A stretch of DNA of 14,283 nucleotides from JAPLGD01 sp041302745 (GTDB lineage Bacteria > Bipolaricaulota > Bipolaricaulia > UBA7950 > UBA9294), in contig JBFYQP010000153.1 in assembly GCA_041302745.1 (NCBI GenBank), forward strand, positions 1 to 14,283, written 5' to 3'. Below the pieces are notes generated by a model. That model made no database searches, was not told where the DNA came from, and was given only the letters and a program-made list of their open reading frames with translations. A program made the position numbers and the translations under genes. This document shows, one piece after another, positions 1 to 6,915 of the stretch (position 1 is its first letter; each line of letters begins with the position of its first letter).

Positions 1-49
1 CGCTACAGCGAGAGCGCACCACCTTCTGTGTGCGACGTTCGTGGATGGG

Positions 50-120
50 CGTAGCGTCGCAGCTTGTCTGCGACGTTCGTGGATGAAGAACGTCGGAACC
101 AAGCTCACGACGCTACAGCG
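50..120. repeat. Cloverleaf repeat unit, variant copy
   Basis: The outer stem (51-55 with 112-116), hairpin A (56-74) and hairpin B (75-91) are intact. Hairpin C (92-111) has a G-to-A change in its left arm and an extra base in its right arm, so only its outer pairs remain. It is the most diverged of the three full units. Confidence 0.8.
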
Positions 121-158
121 AGAGCGCACCACCTTCTGTGTGCGACGTTCGTGACGGC

Positions 159-228
159 CGTAGCGTCGCAGCTTGTCTGCGACGTTCGTGGATGAAGAAC
201 GTCGGAGCCAAGCTCCGACGCTACAGCG
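159..228. repeat. Cloverleaf repeat unit, perfect copy
   Basis: This copy is base-for-base the same as the unit at 324-393. The outer stem is 160-164 with 220-224, and hairpins A, B and C occupy 165-183, 184-200 and 201-219. Identity between two copies separated by a diverged spacer suggests recent spread or gene conversion, which is inference. Confidence 0.85.
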
Positions 229-323
229 AGAGCGCCAATGCGTTCGGGTCTGCCATGAGAACGCACCACCTTCTGTGTGCGACGTTCGTGTTGGGAGTGC
301 GCAGTTCGTGGTCTGGTGATGGG

Positions 324-393
324 CGTAGCGTCGCAGCTTGTCTGCGACGTTCGTGGATGAAGAACGTCGGAGCCAAGCTCCGACGCTACAGCG
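324..393. repeat. Cloverleaf repeat unit, perfect copy
   Basis: One strand of this unit can pair completely without unpaired junction bases. An outer stem GTAGC/GCTAC (325-329 with 385-389) encloses three abutting hairpins. Hairpin A is GTCGCAG, loop CTTGT, CTGCGAC (330-348). Hairpin B is GTTC, a 9-base loop, GAAC (349-365). Hairpin C is GTCGGAG, loop CCAAG, CTCCGAC (366-384). Hairpin B can be lengthened to 7 bp only by taking bases from A and C. The same structure is at 160-224. Confidence 0.85.
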
Positions 394-445
394 GAGGCGC
401 ACCGCGTCATTGCGTGCGGGGTTCGGAGTACGGCCCGGCAGCGGC

Positions 446-451
446 TAGAAT
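446..451 (+). promoter_or_regulatory. Candidate -10 box of a leaderless pepT promoter
   Basis: TAGAAT matches the sigma70 -10 consensus at five of six positions and ends six bases before the pepT ATG at 458. Transcription would therefore start at or next to the start codon. The -35 region (about 422-427) is weak, and no Shine-Dalgarno sequence precedes the ATG, which fits a leaderless message. Confidence 0.45.
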
Positions 452-457
452 GCACCC

Positions 458-1744
458 ATGACTCCTAAGACCACGCCATCAGGACCTGCGGCGGCCGACG
501 CGAAGCGGAAGCTCGAGGAGCGGTTCGTCCGCTATGCCGAGATCGACACGCAGAGCGACGAAGCGTCCAACACAGTCCCCACCACGGCGAAGCAGCTCGA
601 CCTTCAGAGGCTGCTCGTCGAGGAGCTTCGGAGCCTCGGCGCCGCGGACGCTCGGCTGAACGACGCGGGCTTCGTGCTTGCGACACTGCCGGCGACCGAG
701 CAGGGTCCGATCCCCACGGTCGCGTTCCTCGCCCACGTCGACACGGCCGCCGACTACTCCGGGACGGGCGTTCGGCCGATCGTTCACCGCAACTACGACG
801 GAGCGCCGCTCGCACTCCCCGGCGACCCGGAAAAGCGGCTCGACGCGCGTTCCGCTCCGGAGCTCTTGAGCAAGGCGGGGGAGACGATCGTGACCGCCGA
901 CGGCACCACGCTCCTCGGCGCGGACGACAAGGCGGGGGTCGCCGTGATCGTGACCCTGGCCGAAACGCTCCTCTCACACCCCGAGCGTCGCCACGGCACG
1001 GTACGCGTCTGCTTCACGCCGGACGAGGAGACGGGGACAGGGATCGGCCACCTCTCGCTCGAGGAACTGGGGGCAGACGTCGCCTACACGCTGGATGGCG
1101 AGGGCCTCGGCGAGGTCACCTACGAGAGCTTCTCGGCGGACAAGGCCGTGGTCCGCATCGCCGGCGTGGCGATCCATCCCGGCAAAGCCAAGGGAAAGAT
1201 GGTCAACGCCCTCACGCTCGCTGCGAAGCTCGTCAACCTTCTTCCGGAGTACGCGCGATCGCCGGAGACGACGGATGGGCGCGACGGATTCATCCACCTC
1301 GTCGGCATGTCGGGAAACGCGTCGGAGGCTCTACTTCACTTCATCCTGCGCGACTTCGAGCGCGACGGCCTGGAAGCGCACGGCGAGGCGCTCCGCCGCG
1401 CGGTCTCCGCGCTCGGCCTGCTCGAGCCGCGGGCGAAGCTCGAGTGCACCGTCGAGCGGCAGTACCGGAACATGAGGTACTGGCTTGAGAACGACATGCG
1501 GCCGGCCGACCTGGCGGTCGAGGCCGTTCGGCGCGCCGGCGTCACGCCGAAGATTGTCCCCATCCGCGGCGGGACCGACGGCTCGCAGCTCACCGAGCGA
1601 GGGCTTCCGACGCCGAACCTGTTTGCGGGCGTGCACAACCCTCACGGACCGCTCGAGTGGGTCAGCGTCGAAGACATGGAGAAGTGCGTTGACGTGTGTC
1701 TTCACCTGGTCGATCTCTGGGCGGGCGAGAAGAAGCAGAAATAG
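458..1744 (+). CDS. pepT: Peptidase T (tripeptide aminopeptidase), M20 family
   Basis: This 428-residue protein has the length and motif order of peptidase T, a cytoplasmic di-zinc enzyme that removes the N-terminal residue from tripeptides. Visible motifs are the first metal/catalytic site FLAHVDTAADYSG (90-102), the bridging aspartate in LLGADDKAG (D156), the catalytic glutamates in TPDEETGTG (E190/E191), the metal-binding aspartate in YTLDGEG (D213), the PIRGGTDGSQL substrate-site motif (368-378) and the C-terminal HNPHG (393-397). The ATG at 458 is chosen because the family's N-terminal helix begins shortly after it; the first 15 or so residues are a little longer than usual. There is no ribosome-binding site, in keeping with the TAGAAT box just upstream. 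The gene converges on the next one with 16 bases between stops. Substrate class is well supported by family; exact peptide preference is unknown. Confidence 0.93.
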   Translation: MTPKTTPSGPAAADAKRKLEERFVRYAEIDTQSDEASNTVPTTAKQLDLQRLLVEELRSLGAADARLNDAGFVLATLPATEQGPIPTVAFLAHVDTAADYSGTGVRPIVHRNYDGAPLALPGDPEKRLDARSAPELLSKAGETIVTADGTTLLGADDKAGVAVIVTLAETLLSHPERRHGTVRVCFTPDEETGTGIGHLSLEELGADVAYTLDGEGLGEVTYESFSADKAVVRIAGVAIHPGKAKGKMVNALTLAAKLVNLLPEYARSPETTDGRDGFIHLVGMSGNASEALLHFILRDFERDGLEAHGEALRRAVSALGLLEPRAKLECTVERQYRNMRYWLENDMRPADLAVEAVRRAGVTPKIVPIRGGTDGSQLTERGLPTPNLFAGVHNPHGPLEWVSVEDMEKCVDVCLHLVDLWAGEKKQK

Positions 1745-1760
1745 GCAGGGGCTCGGCGAC

Positions 1761-3095
1761 TCACGAAGGCCGGTCGCCCGGAGCGATCGTCGAGACGACT
1801 TTGCGGTACTTGCCGGATGGGCCGAGGTCGAGGTGCTCGACCACGTCGACTGTGCAGCGAAGAGCGGGGTGAAGCTTCTCGAGCGCGGGGGCGATGACTG
1901 CGGTGAAGTCGGGGGCCGGCCGTAGGTCGGACACCGGCCGCAGGCCGGACACTGGCCCGGGCTCGGGGACGATCTCGATGCGGACGTGGTTAACCCGATC
2001 CTGAGTGATCCGGAATCTCCGAAAGTGGCGGTCGAACCCGCCGAGCGGCGAGAGGCCGGAGAAGGCGCGGTTCACCGTCGTCGCCAAGAGCCGCGGAGAG
2101 ATCCTCTGTCCGTCCGGCAGCACGACGTAGTCGTCGTCGCGTCCCGAGACCACCCGGAGCCGGGGCGCCGTGCTTCCGCAACCGCAGACGCCGTCGCTTC
2201 TCGTTAGGAACGAGCCGCGGTCGTCGAGGTCGTAGCGGATGAACGGCATCGTCTCATTGCACAGGTTGGTGACGACGATGCGGCCCTCGATGCCGTCGGG
2301 AACTTGGTCTCCCGCGTCGTCGACGATCTCCACGACGCACCCGTCCGTGTTCACGTGAAGAACGGTCGGGTCGAGGGGGCACTCCCAGGCGATGTTTCCG
2401 ATCTCCTCAGCGTTGTAGAAGTCAGCCACGCGCGCCTCGAAGGCGGTCTCGAGAACGCTGCGGGTCTGCGGATCGAGGACCTCGCCCCGGCATGCAATCA
2501 GGGTCGGCCGGCAGGCCATTGCGCCTCCCTCCGTGGCCAGAATGTCGAGCGCCGTGGGGTACCCCGAGATCACCTGAGGGCGGAAGCGCTGGATGATGGC
2601 GACCTGCTCCCGGGGCGGGAGGGCGATGGACACGCGTACGACGCGCACGAGGCCGCGGCGATCGATCTGAGCCGTTCTGCCGGCTTCGATCCACGAGCCG
2701 ACATCGACGACCGTCAAAGGAAGGCGCAGGGGCGCGAGGCGCCGCCAGGCGCGCCAGAGCAGCACACGCCGGTAGACGGCCTCTGCGCGGCTCATGTAGA
2801 CGTTCAGGGGCAGTCCGGTCGACCCGCTCGTGCCGACGCGCACACAGCGCTTCAGATCGATACCGCGTCGGAGCACGGAAGCGGGGGAGGAGGGTCGGGC
2901 CAGCGCCTCCTTCCCGAGGATCGGAAGCTTCGGGAGATCGCCCACGCCGCGAACCTCGCCGGAAGCGACTCCGGCTTCGTCGAACGCTCGCCTGTACGCG
3001 GCGACGTTACGGTACGTCGTCTCGACGAGGCGGCGGAGGGTCCGATCAATGTCAGGTCTCGCCTTGTTCAGCGCGAATCGCGACAGGTGGCTCAT
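1761..3095 (-). CDS. CapK/PaaK-like adenylate-forming enzyme
   Basis: The 444-residue product belongs to the phenylacetate-CoA ligase/CapK branch of the ANL superfamily, cytoplasmic enzymes that activate a carboxylate with ATP. In order one sees the phosphate-binding loop VGTSGSTGLPL (88-97), the A5-type motif DFYNAEEIGN (225-234), FIRYDLDDRG (285-294), a CGCG pair (304-307), SGRDDDYVVLPDG (317-329) and a C-terminal lysine motif GPSGKYRKV (425-433) where the catalytic lysine is expected. All core motifs look intact. The start at 3095 follows GAAG six bases upstream; an in-frame ATG at 3101 is the alternative. Longer in-frame versions reach into the divergent neighbour and are disfavoured. Substrate cannot be told: such genes occur in aromatic-acid degradation and in polysaccharide or capsule loci. 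A short proline-rich repeat interrupts the C-terminal domain near residue 385. Confidence 0.85.
   Translation of the reverse strand: MSHLSRFALNKARPDIDRTLRRLVETTYRNVAAYRRAFDEAGVASGEVRGVGDLPKLPILGKEALARPSSPASVLRRGIDLKRCVRVGTSGSTGLPLNVYMSRAEAVYRRVLLWRAWRRLAPLRLPLTVVDVGSWIEAGRTAQIDRRGLVRVVRVSIALPPREQVAIIQRFRPQVISGYPTALDILATEGGAMACRPTLIACRGEVLDPQTRSVLETAFEARVADFYNAEEIGNIAWECPLDPTVLHVNTDGCVVEIVDDAGDQVPDGIEGRIVVTNLCNETMPFIRYDLDDRGSFLTRSDGVCGCGSTAPRLRVVSGRDDDYVVLPDGQRISPRLLATTVNRAFSGLSPLGGFDRHFRRFRITQDRVNHVRIEIVPEPGPVSGLRPVSDLRPAPDFTAVIAPALEKLHPALRCTVDVVEHLDLGPSGKYRKVVSTIAPGDRPS
1916..1951. repeat. In-frame 18-bp tandem duplication inside CapK-like gene
   Basis: Two 18-base copies (1916-1933 and 1934-1951) differ at only two positions. 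They encode the repeated hexapeptide pattern VSxLRP in the minus-strand adenylate-forming enzyme. The repeat sits in a linker before the C-terminal lysine motif, so it probably lengthens a loop without loss of the active site. Confidence 0.75.
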
Positions 3096-3213
3096 CGGCA
3101 TCTTCAAGCTTGGCCAGATGGGTCGATTCTCGTCCGCCGCCGCGGCACCGGCAAGTCCACGCAATCTGGCGATTCCACAGACGACTCGGCCCCTGTACAC
3201 TGGCCTCGAGGGC

Positions 3214-4566
3214 ATGGGCACGGCGAAGAGGGTTCTCGATACGGCGTACATCGCGTGGCGCGTCTTGCGCGAGAGGCGCATTCCCTACTTGCCTCTGGAG
3301 ATGCTGACTCGACTCCAGAGCGATCGCGTTCGCGCGATCGTCCGGCACGCCTACGAGACTGTGCCGTTCTACCGGGAGGCGATGGACGAGCGCCGGCTTC
3401 GCCCGCAGGACTTCCGGTCCGCGACCGACCTGGCCCAGCTTCCGATCGTGGATGGGAGCGCAGTCCAGGAGCGCCCCGAGCAGTTCGCGTCGTCGGCGCG
3501 GAAGGGCGTGCAATCGCTGCACTCGACCGGAACGGCCGGCTTGGGACGGCGGTGTGTCTTGTGGGACAACGACGCGCTGCTCGGCCAGGTTGCGACGGGG
3601 GGGCGGGACCGGGCGGTGCTGTACGGGCTCCTCGGAAAGCACTGGGGGCTACGACGGCTGTCGCTCTTCCCGGCGGAGTCCACGACGCGCGCGAGCCTCC
3701 GATACCAGCACGAACGGATCCACGTCCCGCGCTTCGTGCGGCAAACGCGCTACGTCCCGCTCGGCGTGCCGTATGACGACGTCGTGGAGGAGATCAACCG
3801 GTTCCGCCCCGAGGTCGTCTACTCGTACGGGTCCATCGCCGAACACCTCTGCCGCTACGTCGCGGATCGAGGGATGGTCTTTCGAGCGCCCCGCGTCTGG
3901 GTGTACGGAGCGGACCGGCTGTCGGAGGAAGGGCGGGCGCTGATCCGCGAGCGCTGGGGATGCGGCATCCTTTCGACGTACCAGTCGGTGGAAGGCGGGC
4001 GGATGGGCTTTCTGTGCGAGCGCGACGAGGGGTTCCACCTGAACGTCGACGTCTGCGCGATCCGGATCGTCGATCGAGACGGACGCGACGTCCCCGCCGG
4101 GGAGTCCGGAGAGGTCGTGATCTCGAACCTGGTCAACCGGGCGACGGTCCTCCTCAACTACCGACAGGGCGATCGAGGCGCCCTGGCGGCGCCGGCGCCG
4201 TGCCGGTGCGGGCGCACGTTGCCTCTCCTCGAGCGGTTGGAGGGGCGGACGAGCGAGGTCCTGCGACTCGCCGACGGCCGCGAGGTCCTGGACAACGCTC
4301 TCGCTCACGCCTGCAAAGAGGTCCTCAAGGGGATCATCCAGTTTCAGATCGTCGAGGAGAGGCGTGGATCGTTCCGGTGGCGCATCGTCCCCGCGACGGG
4401 CGTCGACCGGGAGCCTCTCATCGCCGCGCTGCGGGCGCGTGCCTTCGACGTTCTGGGGCCGAGGGACGATCTTGCGATCGAGATCGTCGATCGGATCGAG
4501 GTGCCGGAGGGCGGCAAGCTGCTGCGCGTGGTTCGGCAGGCGCCGCCGCCCTCCCCCAGCTCCTGA
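3214..4566 (+). CDS. CapK/PaaK-like adenylate-forming protein, divergent motifs
   Basis: This 450-residue protein is a second CapK/PaaK-family member, transcribed away from the first. The N-terminal segment RHAYETVPFYREAM (44-57) is typical of the family. The phosphate loop reads HSTGTAGLG (103-111), lacking the usual proline after the last glycine. The A5-type motif is STYQSVEGG (254-262). Also present are NYRQGDRG (315-322), the cysteine pair PCRCGRTLP (329-337), EGRTSEV (343-349) and a lysine in EGGKLLRVV (432-440). The start at 3214 has GAGG upstream; the longer open frame beginning at 2830 lies over the opposite gene and is rejected. The two proteins share family but are clearly diverged, so they probably act on different substrates or carriers. 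Activity is likely but the unusual loop leaves some doubt. Confidence 0.83.
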   Translation: MGTAKRVLDTAYIAWRVLRERRIPYLPLEMLTRLQSDRVRAIVRHAYETVPFYREAMDERRLRPQDFRSATDLAQLPIVDGSAVQERPEQFASSARKGVQSLHSTGTAGLGRRCVLWDNDALLGQVATGGRDRAVLYGLLGKHWGLRRLSLFPAESTTRASLRYQHERIHVPRFVRQTRYVPLGVPYDDVVEEINRFRPEVVYSYGSIAEHLCRYVADRGMVFRAPRVWVYGADRLSEEGRALIRERWGCGILSTYQSVEGGRMGFLCERDEGFHLNVDVCAIRIVDRDGRDVPAGESGEVVISNLVNRATVLLNYRQGDRGALAAPAPCRCGRTLPLLERLEGRTSEVLRLADGREVLDNALAHACKEVLKGIIQFQIVEERRGSFRWRIVPATGVDREPLIAALRARAFDVLGPRDDLAIEIVDRIEVPEGGKLLRVVRQAPPPSPSS

Positions 4567-4581
4567 ATGGTCCGGTCGTGG

Positions 4582-4599
4582 CAGGAGATCAGCCTCCTG
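4582..4599. terminator. Candidate bidirectional hairpin between convergent genes
   Basis: CAGGAG and CTCCTG (4582-4587 and 4594-4599) form a perfect 6-bp stem with a 6-base loop in the 22-base gap between converging stops, overlapping the last codons of the VIT-VWA gene. It has no T-run, so it is at best a weak or factor-assisted terminator. Confidence 0.25.
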
Positions 4600-6733
4600 T
4601 GGGTGTTCCTTCCTCGAGCAGGACAGCCTCGACGTCGGGCGGCAGCTCCGTGAGCCCCTCTTCGGCGATTCGGACGAAGAGGTCGCCGACCCGGACGATC
4701 ACGGCCTCGCCGACGGCGAGGTGAGGGCCGATCCACGGCACGACGCGGAGGAGGTCGAAGTACGCGTCGCTGTAGGAGGCTACGTCGATCGTCTCCTCAT
4801 CGGCATACGTGCTGTCTGTCCAGACGCCGTCGCGGAGGAAATACGCCCGGTCCTCGACGATCCGTACGCTCTCCGTAGGCGCTTGGACGGTCTCGCTCCC
4901 CGCGAGCGACTTGAGCGCCGAGCTGGCCTGGACCGCGCTCGCGCCGGAGGCCGGCGCGGCGGCCCGGTAGACGGCGTCCGCCGCCTCTTCGGCGGAGAGG
5001 TTCGCGTCGTCGACCAGGAACGAGGTGTACGGAGTGATGATCCCGTACTGCTTGGACAACGCGATCACCTCGTTCACGAGCTCGTCGCTCTCGCCGTAGA
5101 GACGGATCTGATCGAGCAAGTGGGCGATCTTCCGACCGGCCCACAGGCGCGGCAGGAAGGGCGCGTCGACCGATGCGGCCGGAAACTCCGCGTCGAGAAC
5201 GTACTCCACGGGCCCGGCCGTGCTCTGCCCGGAGAGGACGAGGCGCCCGCTCCCTTCGCCGCGGAAGCGGCCGAGGACGAGGAGTTGGGTTCCGCGGAAG
5301 ACGTCGGGAAGCGTTCGCGGGTAGGTGTCGTAGGCCTCCACGCCCTCGACGGACAAGGCCGGCGCGGCGAGGACGGGGGCGGCAATCTTGCGGTAGAAGC
5401 TCGACAAGGCGATCTCGAGGTTCTCGCCCGGCAGCACGTACGTCGTCGTGCCGCGGTTCTCCTGGGCCAGCTGGTCGAGGAGGACCGTGTTGACGTTGTA
5501 CCCGACGCCGAACGCGAACAGGCGGGCCGACGTCGTGTTCGCGGCGAGGGCGCGCTCGGCGATCTTCGCCGGATCCTGCTCGCCCACCGTCGGCTCCCCG
5601 TCGGTGAGGAAGACGAGGAAGCGCGGCCGATCGTTCACCTCGAACAGGGCGAACGAGCGACGAAGCACCTGGTCGATGTTGGTCCCGCCGGTCGCGTCGA
5701 CGAGCGACACGGAGGCGACGGCCCTCTCGATCGCCTCCGGCGTGACGGCGGTGAGGCCGGTCTGGAAGCCCTCGACGAAGTCGCTGAACCAGACGACGGC
5801 GAAACGGTCGTCCGGGTTCAGGTTGCGCAGAATGAACGCGAGGGCGCTCTTCGCCTGATCGATCTTCTCGCTGCTCATGCTCCCCGAGCGGTCGAGCACG
5901 AGGACCAGGTCCTTGGGGAGCGGCTTCGCCGCGGAGGCCGGGCCGGGGGGCGTCGCGACGAGGAGGAAGAACCCGTCCTCGCCCGGCGCGCGGTAGCTGA
6001 AGAGGGTCATGCCCATCTCCGCCGTCGATGCGGCGTAGTAGAGGAGGAAGTCGTTGGTCGGAAGGATGTCGAACGCTTCGTAGTGACCTGCCGCGGTGCG
6101 GGCGTCCGTGCGGACGATGCTTAGATCGTGCGACGGCGAGTAGACGGTGGTCAGGGAGGCGGTGGTCTCGACGCGGACGTCGAGGGTGACCCGCTCGAGC
6201 GGTCGAGCCGAGAGTCGTTCCGGATCAAGCGGATAGCGGTACCGGTAGACGCCGTTCTCCGCGGAGAGAAGCTCGGCGTACGCGATCTGGATCCTTCGCT
6301 CTTCTCCGGGCCGAATCGGGAAGATGCGCGCTGAAAGCGCCGAACGGCCCACGTACTCGAGAAGGGCGGGGTCAACGGCCCGGCGGACGTAGTCCTCGTA
6401 GATCGAGCGAGCCTCGTCGGCGTCGAGGACCTTCGCCTCGAGCGCCTCGCCGTCAACCCAGAGCAGGAAGCTCGTCACGACCGCACCCGGCGGAATCGGG
6501 AACACGTAACGGCCCTCCAGCGTGCGGCCGGTCTCATTTCGGAAGACCTGGTCGACGCGCGTGGTGACGACGCCGTCGCGGGCGTCAATCTCGACGTCGT
6601 GGTAGACGACGTCGACGCGGCCGATTTCGGGGAGATCGGGAAGGATGAAGCCGTCGCCGTGCGCCGGCGTCGAGGCCACGGCAATCGCCGCCAGAACGAC
6701 AAGGGACGCGACGAGGGTTCTCTTCACGGCCAT
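4589..6733 (-). CDS. Secreted VIT and von Willebrand factor A domain protein
   Basis: This 714-residue product begins with a Sec signal peptide: KR at positions 4-5, a hydrophobic stretch to about residue 20, and likely cleavage after PAHG near 27. A VIT (inter-alpha-trypsin inhibitor N-terminal) domain covers about 36-160, including RYVFPIPPGAVV (75-86). A VWA domain covers about 275-450 with a complete metal-ion site: DRSGS (D281, S283, S285), GGTN (T351) and LTDGE (D378). The family block LPRLWAGRKI (528-537) and YGIITPYTSFLV (563-574) follow, then a C-terminal module containing FLRDGVWTD (632-640). There is no LPXTG-like sorting motif or C-terminal membrane segment, unlike sortase-target relatives, so the protein is probably free in the periplasm or medium. 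The ATG at 6733 is preferred because GGAGG lies eight bases upstream and the signal peptide starts there. Function is likely metal-dependent protein binding; the partner is unknown. Confidence 0.9.
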   Translation of the reverse strand: MAVKRTLVASLVVLAAIAVASTPAHGDGFILPDLPEIGRVDVVYHDVEIDARDGVVTTRVDQVFRNETGRTLEGRYVFPIPPGAVVTSFLLWVDGEALEAKVLDADEARSIYEDYVRRAVDPALLEYVGRSALSARIFPIRPGEERRIQIAYAELLSAENGVYRYRYPLDPERLSARPLERVTLDVRVETTASLTTVYSPSHDLSIVRTDARTAAGHYEAFDILPTNDFLLYYAASTAEMGMTLFSYRAPGEDGFFLLVATPPGPASAAKPLPKDLVLVLDRSGSMSSEKIDQAKSALAFILRNLNPDDRFAVVWFSDFVEGFQTGLTAVTPEAIERAVASVSLVDATGGTNIDQVLRRSFALFEVNDRPRFLVFLTDGEPTVGEQDPAKIAERALAANTTSARLFAFGVGYNVNTVLLDQLAQENRGTTTYVLPGENLEIALSSFYRKIAAPVLAAPALSVEGVEAYDTYPRTLPDVFRGTQLLVLGRFRGEGSGRLVLSGQSTAGPVEYVLDAEFPAASVDAPFLPRLWAGRKIAHLLDQIRLYGESDELVNEVIALSKQYGIITPYTSFLVDDANLSAEEAADAVYRAAAPASGASAVQASSALKSLAGSETVQAPTESVRIVEDRAYFLRDGVWTDSTYADEETIDVASYSDAYFDLLRVVPWIGPHLAVGEAVIVRVGDLFVRIAEEGLTELPPDVEAVLLEEGTPTGG

Positions 6734-6806
6734 GGGTATCGCCTCCAGGACGTTTCGTCGAATGTACACCGCAATGCCTAGGCCGTTTCCGAGCTGCGCC
6801 GACCGC

Positions 6807-6836
6807 TTGACAGCCGGCGGCCGTTTGGTCTAGAGT
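6807..6836 (+). promoter_or_regulatory. Sigma70-type promoter
   Basis: TTGACA (6807-6812), an 18-base spacer and TAGAGT (6831-6836) give a perfect -35 and a four-of-six -10 box. Transcription would start near 6843, heading right. The first gene on that strand is the glycerate kinase about 550 bases away, so the transcript is either a very long leader or a separate short RNA ending at the hairpin at 6875-6907. Confidence 0.55.
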
Positions 6837-6842
6837 GGACTT

Positions 6843-6915
6843 GCCCGGGGGAAGGTCTGGGAAGTGCCCGGGTCATCGGGCAACGAATGTGGTAGGCGTT
6901 GCCCGATGTTCTTTC
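6843..6915 (+). ncRNA. Candidate short RNA or attenuator leader
   Basis: The predicted transcript from the promoter at 6807-6836 contains a perfect 11-bp hairpin (6875-6885 with 6897-6907, 11-base loop) followed by GTTCTTT. TTGCCCG at 6841-6847 and TGCCCG at 6865-6870 can each pair with CGGGCA inside the left arm, so at least two mutually exclusive folds exist. That is the layout of an attenuator or of a short terminated RNA. The overlap with the minus-strand coaX-like remnant leaves another origin possible. Confidence 0.3.
6875..6907 (+). terminator. Perfect 11-bp hairpin, candidate terminator
   Basis: ATCGGGCAACG at 6875-6885 is the exact reverse complement of 6897-6907, with an 11-base loop. 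The following bases are GTTCTTTCCC, a modest T-rich tract. It could end the transcript starting near 6843. Confidence 0.45.

Larger units (their letters stand above)
1..393. repeat. Array of cloverleaf-forming repeats
   Basis: The first 393 bases are a tandem-like array of two alternating elements. The main unit (70-71 bp) lies at 50-120, 159-228 and 324-393, and positions 1-10 are the tail of a further unit, so the array continues to the left. The second element, starting CGCACCACCTTCTG and ending GACGTTCGTG, lies at 11-43, 121-153 and 262-290. Spacing between main units is 109 then 165 bases. The units at 159 and 324 are identical; the unit at 50 has small changes in its last hairpin. Open frames crossing the array are low-complexity translations of the repeat and are not called. 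The resemblance is to REP-like or other palindromic intergenic repeats; I do not recognise a named family. Confidence 0.9.

Noticed and set aside
1..393. CRISPR array
   Set aside because: Repeats are too long, spacing is irregular (109 and 165), and the intervening DNA is itself repeated instead of being unique spacers.
138..461. Open frames across the left repeat array on both strands
   Set aside because: They translate the repeat units, have no ribosome sites and show the same peptide repeated; the DNA structure explains the region better.
2304..3776. A 490-codon plus-strand open frame opposite and between the CapK-like genes
   Set aside because: It crosses both a real minus-strand gene and the start of a real plus-strand gene in another frame and has no recognisable domain.
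4364..6124. A 586-codon plus-strand open frame opposite the VIT-VWA gene
   Set aside because: It is a high-GC antisense shadow: no family motifs, while the minus strand has a signal peptide, VIT and VWA domains.
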